From: Carya illinoinensis
Lineage: Eukaryota; Streptophyta; Magnoliopsida; Fagales; Juglandaceae
Assembly (NCBI RefSeq): GCF_018687715.1
Contig: NC_056758.1
Span: forward strand, 20,997,001-21,061,000
Length of the DNA: 64,000 bases
Direction: 5' to 3'
The number at the start of each line of letters is the position of its first letter. The first letter of the stretch is position 1. The translations under genes and the position numbers were made by a program. Shown in pieces: positions 35,965 through 47,700 of this stretch. The notes beneath the pieces were generated by a model that had not been told where the DNA came from, made no database searches, and saw only the letters and a program-made list of their open reading frames with translations.

Positions 35965-36510
35965 TCAGAAAGAAGGAGGAAATGGTCCCATAAAATCAAT
36001 GCCCCAACAATAAAAAATTTCAATCACTAAAATTGGGTTTAAGGGCATCATATTACGATGGGATATAACTCCTAACTTTTGACACTTTTCACATGAGCGA
36101 CAATAGATGTTTGCATCCTTAAATATGGTGGGCCAATAAAATCCACAATGCAGAATTTTTGCAGCGGTTTTCTTCATTGAAAAGTGGCCCCCACAAGCTT
36201 GAGAGTGACAAAATTCCAAGACGCTAGCAATCTCTTCATCAGGGATGCAACACCTTAAAATTTGGTCAGGGCAGTATTTGAAAAGAAAAGGATCATCCCA
36301 ATAGAAATTACGTACCTCAGTTATGAACTTTCTCTTGTCCTGAGCACTCCAATCCACCGGTATCTCACCTGCAGCCAAATAATTCACAATATGAGCAAAC
36401 CATGGTAGAGAAGTAATAGATAGTAAATGCTCATCGGGAAAATCATCCCTAATTGGCAGGTGGTCAGAGGTGTCCTCAAATGTGAGCCTCGAGAGATGGT
36501 CAGCCACTAC
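35965..36510 (-). pseudogene. pol: pol fragment: RNase H end and integrase N-terminus
   Basis: Starts after a 7-bp deletion near 36511-36520 that shifts the frame (minus strand GACAAGAAGAGAACG, where element 1 has GACAAGAAAGGAGTGAAGAACG). It contains [11 protein letters not shown], the zinc-binding region HSQACGGH and CRSCEKC, and WGIDFMGP with the first catalytic Asp. It ends at TGA (35965-35967), where element 1 has GGA (Gly) in PPSFGYQY. That makes a nonsense mutation different from the one in element 1. Confidence 0.9.
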
Positions 36511-38088
36511 GTTCTCTTCTTGTCTTTGATGGTGATGTCAAATTCCTGCAAAAGTAAAATCCATCGTATTAATCGTGCCTTAGCATCCTTCTTTGTAAGA
36601 AGGTACTTAAGGGCTACATGATCCGTAAAAATAATAATAGGAGAACCAATCACGTAAGCACGAAACTTATCCAAAGCAAACACTACAGCTAGCAACTCTT
36701 TTTCAGTGGTGGAGTAATTCATCTGAGCACTATTTAGAGTTCTACTAGTATAGTAAATGACAAAAGGCTTTCCCTCCCTTCGCTGTCCAAGTACAGCACC
36801 TACAGCAAAATCACTTGCATCACACATAATCTCAAAAGGTAAAGTCCAATCAGGTGGCTGCATTACGGGTGCTGAGGTAAGCTTGCCAATTAGCGTTTTA
36901 AAGGCCTCTTGACAATCTTGTGTCCACTCAAATGGGGCATCTTTAGCTAGGAGGTCACATACTGGTCTAGATATGGTGGAAAAATTCTGTATGAACCTCC
37001 TATAAAAGCCTGCATGACCAAGAAAGGATCTCACGTCCTTTACTGTCCTAGGTGTAGGCAACTTAGAGATTAATTCAATCTTAGATTGATCTACCTCTAT
37101 CCCCCTAGAAGAAATAATATGCCCTAACACAATACCTGAAGGTACCATAAAGTGGCATTTTTCCCAATTCAAAACCAATTTCTTCTCCTCACAGCGAGTC
37201 AACACCCTCTCTAAATTCAATAAGCATGCATCAAAAGTAGATCCAAAAATAGTCAACTCATCCATAAAAACTTCCATGCAATTTTCAACCATGTCACTAA
37301 AAATGCTCATCATGCAACGTTGAAAAGTAGCAGGTGCATTACACAATCCAAATGGCATTCTACGAAAAGCATAAGTACCGAAAGGACAAGTGAAAGTGGT
37401 TTTATCCTGGTCTTCTAATGCAATTTCAATTTGATAATAACCAGAATAACCATCCAAGAAACAATAGAAAGGATGACCAGCCACACGCTCAAGAATTTGA
37501 TCAATAAAAGGGAGAGGAAAATGGTCTTTCCGGGTGGCAGCATTCAATTTTCTATAATCAATGCACATCCGCCACCCAGTCACAAGTTTTGTAGGGACTA
37601 GCTCTCCCAGGTCATTCTTCACCACAGTAACACTTGACTTCTTAGGAACAACCTGTGTAGGACTTACCCATTTACTATCAGCAATAGGATATATGATTCC
37701 TGCATCTAATAGTTTCAACACTTCATTTTTCACCACTTCTTTCATAGTAGGATTAAGCCTACGCTGGGGGTCTCTACGAGGGCTAGTTCCTTCCTCCAAA
37801 TTAATTTTATGAGAACAGACCAGGGGACTAACACCTTTTATATTAGCAATGCTCCAACCTAAGGCTGACTTATGCTCACTTAGGATTCGAATTAATTTCT
37901 CACCTTGAGACTCAGACAATTCAGATGAGATAATAACAGGAAAAGTATCACCTGGACCAAGGAAAACATGCTTTAAACCCTTAGGCAGAGGTTTCAGTTC
38001 AACTTTGGGTGCTTCCACACTTGAAGGAATTTGCTTTTCCTCTCTCTCAGGCAACTCCTTAAACTTCGGTTGCCAGGCCCGAGTGCCA
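36507..38088 (-). pseudogene. pol: pol fragment: RT and RNase H
   Basis: Minus-strand open frame from the protease-RT linker ([20 protein letters not shown]) through RT and most of RNase H, ending at the 7-bp deletion frameshift (DKKRT, stop). RT motifs match element 1, including motif C FMDEL: the Glu codon is GAG, read on the minus strand at 37257-37259. RNase H shows [14 protein letters not shown] and TDHVAL. The Trp codon that is mutated in element 1 is intact here (36561-36563). The open frame extends beyond 38088 to 38264, but that part is antisense of the neighbouring gypsy fragment and is not element sequence. Confidence 0.92.
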
Positions 38089-38095
38089 CACTTAA

Positions 38096-39192
38096 AGGTC
38101 ATGATTCCTAGCGATGTGTTTAGTGGATTGCAACCTATTAGAGAGATAAAGCAATACATTAATCTTGTGCCAGGTGCGACAATCCCTAGCCGACCTTTAT
38201 TTGAAGAGCATAAGTCCTTGACACACTTGAAAGGACAAGTTAAGTTGGATAGAATGCATGCCAAGTGGGTTCAATTCATTGAGATATTTCCTCATGTAAT
38301 TCAGTACACATATGGTAAGAGAAATCTTGTATTTGAAGCATTATCAAGAAGGTATGTCATTGTCTTCATTTTGGATACAAAGTTATTGAGATTTGAATAT
38401 GATAAGAACTTGTTTGTTAATGATGATGGCTTGGCTAGTGTGTATGGAATACGTGAGAAAGCATCATTTCCTCATTTATATAGACTAGATTGGTACTTGT
38501 TTAGGGAGAAAAGTCTTTGTGTGCCTACTAGTCTTATGCGTGAGTTGCTTGTGCATGGATGTGGTCTATTGGGTCACTTTGGTATAAAGAATATTTTCGC
38601 CATATTGCATGAACATTGGTGGGAGTATTGTTTCCCATTCATTGAGTTTGCATATAGTTGGAGTGGTCACCTTGGTGTAAAGAAGAGTTTACGCGTATTA
38701 CATGAAAACTTTTGGGAGTATGGTTTGCCATTCATTGAGATCGCATATAATTGGAGAGGTCATTTTGGTGTAAGGAAGACTTTAGATGTGTTTCATGAAT
38801 GTTTGTGGGAGTATCATTTTCCATTTATTGAATTGTTACATGAACGTTTGTCATTTATAGAGTTTGCATATAATAGGACCATGCATGCTGCTACTTTATA
38901 TTGTCCTTTCGAAATTATTTATGGTTTTAATCCATTTATTTCTTTTGATTTAACGCATTTACCTGTTGATGACAGATGTAGCTTGGATGGGCATTTCCAA
39001 ATTCTTGATAAAGTTAATGATACTTCATATCTAGTGGATCTTCCAGGTAAGTATCATGTGTTTGCTATTTTCAATGTTACTGATTTTTTTCCCTTTGATC
39101 CAGGTGGAGATTCGAGGTCAAATCCTTTTGAGGAGAGGGGAAATGATGGGCCCCAAGGCGGACCAAGTCTTAAGGATCAATTACAAGATTAA
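38096..39192 (+). pseudogene. pol: Collapsed gypsy pol with three 31-residue modules
   Basis: Open for about 365 codons but enzymatically empty. In order: the start of RT ([19 protein letters not shown]), joined to the end of RNase H ([20 protein letters not shown] then EALSRRYV), then MRELLVHGCGL, three 93-bp modules (38575, 38668, 38761), then the integrase tail CPFEIIYGFNPFISFDL, VNDTSYLVDLPGKYHVFAIFN and a GND-rich end. The RT and RNase H cores and the integrase D-D-E are missing. The remaining pol tail (KRAMQELVQSNWDQAS) is in a different frame, a shift shared with P2. A possible Met start is at about 38101 (ATGATTCCTAGC). The frame also runs 90 bp upstream into antisense sequence of element 2. 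Confidence 0.82.
38575..38853 (+). repeat. 93-bp tandem module, three units (P1)
   Basis: Units start at 38575, 38668 and 38761, exactly 93 bp apart. Each encodes H-F/L-G-x-K/R ... HE-x-x-WEY-x-PFIE. The module joins the integrase zinc-region segment (HFGxKxTLxVLHEH) to a later segment (WEYxLPFIEFAYN) that in intact elements lies beyond the catalytic core. The repeat therefore formed after that deletion. Confidence 0.85.
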
Positions 39193-39344
39193 GAGCCACG
39201 AAGATTAAGAGAGCAATGCAAGAATTGGTGCAATCCAATTGGGATCAAGCTAGCGAGAGCCCAACACTCATGACGGGCTTGAAAGAAGGAGAACCAGTTT
39301 TGCTCCACTTGATCCAAGCTATAGAAGACACGACTTGGGCCTAT

Positions 39345-39944
39345 TGTTATGGAAGGCCATGGATTTATTTATTTCTTTAAAAGGGCTTAATTTATTAGTC
39401 AAATGAATTAATCAAGAATAATTGGGCTCCGGGGATGTCCAGCCCACACGTCTTATTTATAATGAGCTAGGGTTTTTGGGAAGGCCTTGTATTTTGGCCA
39501 AGGATTTATTTGGAAAGTTATAATTTTATGTCTCACTTGGGTTTCAGAAGTTACTGTAGCGCGGCGTATGGCACTGTTCACGCTACAGTACCCGAGGCAT
39601 TGTTTACTTAGGGTTTTTAGGGATTGTCTATTTAAAGTACTTGTAACCTCATTTGAGAGGCAGACTATATGGAATTGTGATTGAGAGTTGAGTGATCTCC
39701 TCTTGTTCTTCTTGAACTTCTGAACTTATCAAGGGTAAATCAAAACCTTTGTGGCGTTCTTCCTTTGTAATCTAGGTTCTTGAGACGGGTTTTTCAATGG
39801 GTCTAGATTTTGATATAATCTAGGTTCTTTGAACGAGTTCTCATCAGGTCTAGATTCTCCATCCATATACTTGAGTTTGGGTTTCTTGGGGTTGTTTTTC
39901 CAGTATTGTTGTTGGGTTTCAAAGCAAGTCTATTGGGGTTCACA
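39345..39944 (+). repeat. LTR of second gypsy family (P1)
   Basis: About 600 bp, likely from TGTTATGGAAGG to GGGGTTCACA. It is placed by similarity of its right part to 63192-63552 and by the primer-site-like sequence that follows the same end in P2. It contains a perfect 10-bp inverted repeat (39552-39561 and 39581-39590). The start is inferred from the end of the pol tail and the TG dinucleotide, and is less certain than the end. Confidence 0.7.
39552..39590 (+). other. Perfect hairpin in LTR
   Basis: TACTGTAGCG (39552-39561) and CGCTACAGTA (39581-39590) are exact reverse complements separated by 19 bp. The transcript could fold into a 10-bp stem. Copy P2 has lost this region by deletion. 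Confidence 0.8.
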
Positions 39945-40822
39945 TTACTTTGAATCAGGCTAAAAGCTTAACGATGGGGTAGATGGGGAAGCTTAGCGGC
40001 ATGTGGCCCTTGTTGAAGTTGAGGAAACTAATTGTAAGGCTTACGTTGGCTTCAAATTGAAGACTAAAACAAAACATGGGTCTTTTGTTGTAAATTCGTC
40101 TAATGCTGGAACTGAACTAGTATGGTTGAGGTTGGGTACAAACGATGACATTTCCAATGAGGAAATGGTGTAAATGGCATGAGCTAGACGCCTACTTGTC
40201 GAATTGCACAAGAAAGAGAACTTAGGTCGGATTGGCAGTGATTTCAGCATTATTCACATGGCTTTTCTTTTATTGACAGGTTTTCGATCCAGTCTAAGCT
40301 TCTAATTCAGTCTTAGCGTTATGCGAAACAACAAAGAAAGTAATAAGGTCCGTATAAAAAAGGTTACAAAGAACTAGAAAGGAAATTAAGCCGAAAACAT
40401 TGTTGAGAGAATACTAATCTTGTATAAGTCAATTACTTCCCTTAATCCAATGTTAAAGCATAACCACGGGTAGATGGGGAACGTTAGGGGCGTGTGGCAC
40501 TTCTTGGACTTGAGGGAAACCAAATGTAGGGTTTATGTGGGCTTCAAATCGAGGAATGAAACGAAAGACTGGTTTCTTTGTGTAGATTGGTCCACTGAAA
40601 GAACTAAACTCGTGTGGTAAAGGTTGGGTGTAAACGATGAAATTTTCCTTGTGAAAATGATCTAAAAGGCTTTGGCTAGGGGCGAACTTGTCGCAACGGG
40701 TATGAAGGATCGCGTAGGTGCCGATTGGCGGTCATTCGAGCATTATCGACCTGGAAGATGCGGAAGCTTAGGGGCATGTGGCACTTCTTGAACTTGAGAA
40801 AACTAATTGTAAGGCTTAGGTT
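39945..40822. repeat. Left edge unit of S5 with ~205-bp deletion
   Basis: The X marker at 40041 and the next at 40816 are only 775 bp apart. The deletion lies near 40755, where the Y segment CGACCTGGAAG joins ATGCGGAAGCTTAGGGG. It marks the less regular border of the homogenised block. Confidence 0.8.
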
Positions 40823-41730
40823 GGCGTCAAATAGAAGAATGAAACATAGATGGGTTTCTTGTTGTAAATTCGTCCAATGCGGAAACTGAACTAGCATGGT
40901 TGAGGCTGGGTGCAAAGGATGACATTTCCCATGAGGAAATGGTGTAAATGGCATGAGCTAGAGGCCTACCTGTCGCAATGCACAAGAAAGAGAACTTAGG
41001 TTGGATTGGCGGTGATTTCAACATTATTCACATGGCTTTTCTTTTATTGACAGGTTTTGGATCCAGCCTAAGCTTCTAATTCAGTCTTAGAGTTATACGA
41101 AACAACAAAGAAAGTAATAAGGTCCATATAAAAAAGGTTACAAAGAACTAACAAGGAAATTAAGCCGAAAATATTGTTGAGAGATTACTAATCTTGTGTA
41201 AGTCAATTACTTCCCTTAATTCAACGTTAAAGCATAACCACGGGTAGATGCGAACGTTAAGGATGGTGGCACTTCTTGGACTCGAGCAAAACCAAATGTA
41301 TGGTTTAGGTGGACTTCAAATCGAGGAATGAAACGAAAGACTGGTTTCTTTGTGTAAATTGGTCCACTGTAAGAACTAAACTTGTATGATAAACGTTGGG
41401 TGTAAACGATGAAATTTTCCCTGCGAAAATGGTCTAAAAGGCTTTGGCTAGGGGCCAACTTGTCGCAACGGGTATGATGGATCGCGTAGGTGCCGATTGG
41501 GGGTGATTCGAGCATTATCGACATGGAAATCTGTGATGTCTTAGATAAAGCCTAATCTTCTAACTCAAACTTAGAATGTTGGAAAACGACAAGAAAAGCA
41601 ATATGATCCGAATGAAAAAAATGGTTACAAAGAACCATAAAGGAAATTAAACTCAAAATATTGCTCAGAGATGACTAATCTTGTGTAAGTCGATTAAATC
41701 CTTTGACTCAGGCTAAAAGCTTCACGATGG
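40823..41730. repeat. Dimer f0
   Basis: 908 bp. Its X has the f-type marks and the unit ends with the 71-bp deletion that opens every a unit. It shows that the f-to-a junction precedes the first full 5,738-bp repeat. Confidence 0.8.
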
Positions 41731-44700
41731 GGCGTCAAATTGAAGAATGAAACAAACGATGGGTTTCTTGCTGTAAATTCGTCCAATGTTGGAACTGAAC
41801 TAGTATGGTTGAGTTTGGGTGCAAAGGATGACAGTTCCCATGAGGAAATGGTGTAAATGGCATGAGCTAGAGGCCTACCTGTCCCAATGCACAAGAAAGA
41901 GAACTTAGGATGCATTGGCAGTGATTTCAGCATTATTCACATGGCTTTTCTTTTATTGACAGGTTTTGGATCCAGCCTAAGCTTCTAATTCAGTCTTAGA
42001 GTTATGCGAAACAACAAAGAAAGTAATAAGGTCCGTATAAAAAAGGTTACAAAGAACTAAAAAGGAAATTAAGCCGAAAACATTGTTGAGAGATTACTAA
42101 TCTTGTGTAAGTCAATTACTTCCCCTAATTCAACGTTAAAGCAGAACCACGGGTAGATGGGAACGTTAAGGATGGTGGCACTTCTTGGACTCGAGCAAAA
42201 CCAAATGTATGGTTTAGGTGGGCTTCAAATCGAGGAATGAAACCACCGATTGGTTTCTTTTTCTAAATTTGTCCACTGCAGGAACTAAACCTGTATGGTA
42301 AAGGTTGGGTGTAAACGATGAAATTTTCCTTGTGAAAATGGTCTAAAAGGCGTTGGCTAGGGGCCAACTTGTCGCAACAGGTATGAAGGATCGCGTAGGT
42401 GCCGATTGGAGGTGATTCGAGCATTATCGACATGGAAGTCTGTGATATCTTAGATAAAGCCTAATCTTCTAATTCAATATTAGAACGTTGGAAAACGACA
42501 AGAAAAGCAATATGATCTGAATGAAAAAAACGGTTACAAAGAACCATAAAGGAAATTAAACTCAAAGGATTGTTGAGAGATGACTAATCTTGTGTAAGTC
42601 GATTACATCCTTTGAATCCGGCTAAAAGCTTAACAATGGGGTAGATGGGGAAGCTTAGGGGCATGTGGCACTTCTTGGAGTTGAGGAAAGTAATTGTAAG
42701 GCTTAGGTTGGCTTCAAATTGAAGAATGAAACGAAAGATGTGTTTCTTGTTGTAACTTCGTCCAATGCCAGAACTGAACTAGTATGGTTGAGGTTGGGTG
42801 CAAAGGATGACATTTCCCATGAGGAAATAGTGTAAATGGCATTAGCTAGAGGCCTACTTGTCGCAATGCACAAGAAAGAGAACTTAGGTCGGATTGGCGG
42901 TGATTTCAGCATTATTCACATGGCTTTTCTTTTATTGACAGGTTTTGGCTCCAGCCTAGGCTTCTAATTCAGTCTTAGAATGATGAGAAAGAACAAAGAA
43001 AGTAATAAGGTCCGCATAAAAAAGGTGACAAAGAACTAAAAAGGAAATTAAGCTGAAAACATTGTTGAGAGATTACTAATCTTGTGTAAGTCAATTACTT
43101 CCCTTAATTCAACGTTAAAGCTTAACCACGGATAGATGGGGAACCTTAGGGGCGTGTGGCACTTCGTGGACTTGAGGGAACCAAATGTAGGGTTTATGTC
43201 AGTTTCAAATCGAGGAATGGAACGAAAGACTGGTTTCTTTGTGTAAATTGGTCCACTGCAAGGACTAAACTTGTATGGTAAAGGTTGGGTGTAAACGATG
43301 AAATTTTCCTTGTGAGAATGGTCTAAAAGGCTTTGGCTAGGGGCCAACTTGTCGCAACAGGTATGAAGGATCGCGTAGGTGCCAATTGGCGGTGATTCGA
43401 GCATTATTGACATGGAAGTCTGTGATATCTTAGATAAAGCCTAATCTTCTAATTCAATCTTTGAACGTTGGAAAACGACAAGAAAAGCAATATGATCCGA
43501 ATGAAAAATACGGTTACAAAGAACCAACAAGGAAATTAAACTCAAAAAGATTGTTGAGAGATGACTAATCTTGTGTAAGTCGATTACATCCTTTGAATCA
43601 GGCTAAAAGTTTAACGATGGGTTAGATGCGGAAGCTTAGGGGCATGTAGCACTTCTTGAAGTTGAGGAAACTAATTGTAAGGCTTAGGTTGGCGTCAAAT
43701 TGAAGAATGAAACAAAAGATGGGTTTCTTGTTGTAAATTCGTCCAATGCCGGAACTGAACTAGCATGGTTGAGGCTGGGTGCAAAGGATAACATTTCCCA
43801 TGAGGAAAGGGTGTAAATGGCATGAGCTAGAGGCCTACCTGTTGCAATGCACAAGAAAGAGAACTTAGGTTGGATTGGCGGTGATTTCAGCATTATTCAC
43901 ATGGCTTTTCTTTTATTTACAGGTTTTGGATCCAGCCTAAGCTTCTAATTCAGTCTTAGAGTTATGCGAAACAACAAAGAAAGTAATAAGGTCCGTATAA
44001 AAAAAGTTACAAAGAACTAAAAAGGAAATTAAGCCGAAAATATTGTTAAGAGATTACTAATCTTGTGTAAGTCAATTACTTCCCTTAATTTGACGTTAAA
44101 GCATAACCACGGGTAGATGGGAACGTTAAGGATGGTGGCACTTCTTGGACTCGAGCAAAACCAAATGTATGGTTTAGGTGGACTTCAAATCGAGGAATGA
44201 AACGAAAGACTGGTTTCTTTGTGTAAATTGGTCCACTGCAAGAACTAAACTTGTATGATAAAGGTTGGGTGTATACGATGAAATTTTCCTTGTGAAAATG
44301 GTCTAAAAGGCTTTGGCTAGGGGCCAACTTGTCGCAACGGGTTTGATGGATCGCGTAGGTGCCGATTGGGGGTGATTCGAGCATTATCGACAAGGAAGTC
44401 TGTGATGTCTTAGATAAAGCCTAATCTTCTAACTCAATCTTAGAACGTTGGAAAACGACAAGAAAAGCTATATGATCCGAATGAAAAAAATGGTTACAAA
44501 GAACCATAAAGGAAATTAAACTCAAAATATTGTTGAGAGATGACTAATCTTGTGTAAGTCTCTTAAATCCTTTGACTCAGGCTAAAAGCTTAACGATGGG
44601 GCGTCAAATTGAAGAATGAAACAAACGATGGTTTTCTTGCTATAAATTCGTCCAATGCCAGAACTGAACTAGTATGGTTGAGGTTGGGTGCAAAGGATGA

Positions 44701-47700
44701 CAGTTCCCATGAGGAAATGGTGTAAATGGCATGAGCTAGAGGCCTACTTGTCGCAATGCACAAGAAAGAGAACTTAGGTCGGATTGGCGGTGATTTCAGC
44801 ATTATTCACATGGCTTTTCTTTTATTGATAGGTTTTGGATCCAGCCTAAGCTTCTAATTCAGTCTTAGAGTTATGCGAAACAACAAAGAAAGTAATAAGG
44901 TCCGTATAAAAAAGGTCACAAAGAACTAAAAAGGAAATTAAGCCGAAAACATTGATGAGAGATTACTAATCTTGTGTAAGTCAATTACTTCCCTTAATTC
45001 AACGTTAAAGCATAACCACGGGCAGATGGGAACGCTAAGGATGGTGGCACTTCTTGGACTCGAGCAAAACCAAATGTATGGTTTAGGTGGACTTCAAATC
45101 GAGGAATGAAACGAAAGACTGGTTTCTTTGCGTAAATTGGTCCACTACAAGAACTAAACTTGAATGGTACAGCTTGGGTGTAAACGATGAAATTTTCCTT
45201 GTGAAAATGGTCTAAATGGTTTTGGCTAGGGGCCAACTTGTCGCAACGGGTATGATGGATCGCGTAGGTTCCGATTGGGGGCGATTCGAGCATTATCGAC
45301 ATGGAAGCCTGTGATATCTTAGATAAAGCCTTATCTTCTAATTCAATATTAGAACGTTGGAAAACGACAAGAAAAGCGATATGATCCGAATGAAAAAAAC
45401 GGTTACAAAGAACCATAAAGGAAATTAAACTCAAAGAATTGTTGAGAGATGCTAATCTTGTGTAAGTCGATTACGTCCTTTGAATCAGGCTAAAAGTTTA
45501 ATGATGGGGTAGATGGGGAAGCTTAGGGGCATGTGGCACTTCTTGGAGTCGAGGAAAGTAATTGTAAGGCTTAGGTTGGCTTCAAATTTAAGAATGAAAC
45601 AAAAGATGTGTTTCTTGCTGTAACTTCGTCCAATGCCGGAACTAAACTACTATGGTTGAGGTTGGGTGCAAAGGATGACATTTCCCATGAGGAAATGGTG
45701 TAAATGGCATGAGCTAGAGGCCTACTTGTCGCAATGCACAGGAAAGAGAACTTAGGTCGGATTGGCAGTGATTTCAGCATTATTCACATGGCTTTTCTTT
45801 TATTGACAGGTTTTGGATCCAGCCTAGGCTTCTAATTCAGTCTTAGAATGATGAGAAAGGACAAAGAAAGTAATAAGGTCCGCATAAAAAAGGTTACAAA
45901 GAACTAAAAAGGAAATTAAGCCAAAAACATTGTTGAGAGATTACTAATCTTGTGTAAGTCAATTACCTCCCTTAATTCAACGTTAAAGCTTAACCACGGA
46001 TAGATGGGGAACGTTAGGGGCGGGTGGCACTTGTTGGACTTGAGGGAAACCAAATGTAGGGTTTATGTCGGTTTCAAATCGAGGAAAGGAACGAAAGACT
46101 GGTTTCTTTGTGTAAATTGGTCCACTGCAAGAACTAAACTTGTATGGTAAAGGTTGGGTGTAAACGATGAAATTTTCCTTGTGAGAATGGTCTAAAAGGC
46201 TTTGGCTAGGGGCCAACTTGTCACAACAGGTATGAAGGATCGCGTAGGTGCCGATTGGCGGTGATTCGAGCATTATTGACGTGGATGTCTGTGATATCTT
46301 AGATAAAGCCTAATCTTCCAATTCAATCTTAGAACGTTGGAAAACGACAAGAAAAGCAATATGATCCGAATGAAAAATACGGTTACAAAGAACCAACAAG
46401 GAAATTAAACTCAAAAATATTGTTGAGAGAATACTAATCTTGTGTAAGTCGATTACATCCTTTGAATCAGGCTAACAGTTTAACGATGGGGTAGATGCAG
46501 AAGCTTAGGGGCATGTGGCACTTCTTGAAGTTGAGGAAACTAATTGTAAAGCCTAGGTTGGCGTCAAATTAAAGAATGAAACAAAAGATGGGTTTCTTGT
46601 TGTAAATTCGTCGAATGCCGGAACTGAACTAGCATGGTTGAGGCTGGGTGCAAAGGATGACATTTCCCATGAGGAAATGGTGTAAATGGCATGAGCTAGA
46701 GGCCTACCTGTCGCAAGGCACAAGAAAGAGAACTTAGGTTGGATTGGCGGTGATTTCAGCATTATTCACATGGCTTTTCTTTTATTGACAGGTTTTGGAT
46801 CCATCCTAAGCTTCTAATTCAGTCTTAGAGTTATGCGAAACAACAAAGAAAGTAATAAGGTCCGTATAAAAAAAGTTACAAAGAACTAAAAAGGAAATTA
46901 AGCCGAAAATATTGTTAAGAGATTACTAATCTTGTGTAAGTCAATTACTTCCCTTAATTTGACGTTAAAGCATAACCACGGGTAGATGGGAACGTTAAGG
47001 ATGGTGGCACTTCTTGGACTCGAGCAAAACCAAATGTATGGTTTAGGTGGACTTCAAATCGAGGAATGAAACGAAAGACTGGTTTCTTTGTGTAAATTGG
47101 TCCACTGCAAGAACTAAACTTGTATGATAAACGTTGGGTGTATACGATGAAATTTTCCTTGTGAAAATGGTCTAAAAGGCTTTGGCTAGGGGCCAACTTG
47201 TCGCAACGGGTATAATGGATCGCGTAGGTGCCGATTGGGGGTGATTCGAGCATTATCGACAAGGAAGTCTGCGATGTCTTAGATAAAGCCTAATCTTCTA
47301 ACCCAATCTTAGAACGTTGGAAAACGACAAGAAAAGCAATATGATCCGAATGAAAAATACGGTTACAAAGAACCAACAAGGAAATTAAACTCAAAAATAT
47401 TGTTGAGAGAATACTAATCTTGTGTAAGTCGATTACATCCTTTGAATCAGGGTAAAAGTTTAACGATGGGGTAGATGCGGAAGCTTAGGGGCATGTGGCA
47501 CTACTTGAAGTTGAGGAAACTAATTGTAAGGCCTAGGTTGGCGTCAAATTAAAGAATGAAACAAAAGATGGGTTTCTTGTTGTAAATTCGTCCAATGCCG
47601 GAACTGAACTAGCATGGTTGAGGCTGGGTGCAAAGGATGACATTTCCCATGAGGAAATGGTGTAAATGGCATGAGCTAGAGGCCTACCTGTCGCAAGGCA

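Larger units (their letters stand above)
32088..38088 (-). mobile_element. Athila-like Ty3/gypsy element 2, minus strand, 5'-truncated
   Basis: Reads on the minus strand as protease-RT linker, RT, RNase H, integrase, non-coding region, polypurine tract and a complete 3' LTR. It is collinear with element 1. Its 5' edge (38088) lies within the linker at GGCACTCGGGCCTGGCAACC, so it starts about 260 bp further in than element 1. There is no 5' LTR or gag. It is joined head-on, through about 7 filler bases, to a fragment of a different gypsy family (38096 on). The satellite left of the LTR ends GTGGG, but no matching duplication can be found because the other end is lost. About 400 bp of satellite is missing across the whole composite. 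Confidence 0.93.
38096..39944 (+). mobile_element. Second gypsy family, copy P1: collapsed pol plus 3' LTR
   Basis: Plus-strand fragment of another Ty3/gypsy family, highly similar to 61840-63552 (copy P2). It consists of a pol relic lacking all catalytic cores (38096-39192), a short frameshifted pol tail, and an LTR ending GGGGTTCACA at 39944. Its left edge abuts the 5' edge of minus-strand element 2 with about 7 filler bases; its right edge joins satellite at TTTGAATCAGGC. No target duplication can be assigned. The exact clade is uncertain; the segments GLPPIRxIE, EALSRRYV and SPFEIIYGFNP-like are shared by several plant gypsy lineages. Confidence 0.82.

Noticed and set aside
38005..38264. 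Open frames crossing the element 2-P1 joint on both strands
   Set aside because: Each is sense coding on one side and antisense on the other; they are accidents of the joint, not fusion genes.
47586..47604. CENP-B-box-like sequence in X monomers (ATTCGTCCAATGCCGGAAC)
   Set aside because: It has TTCG and the central A, but the essential CGGG is CCGG, and plants are not known to use this mammalian box. The resemblance is probably chance.
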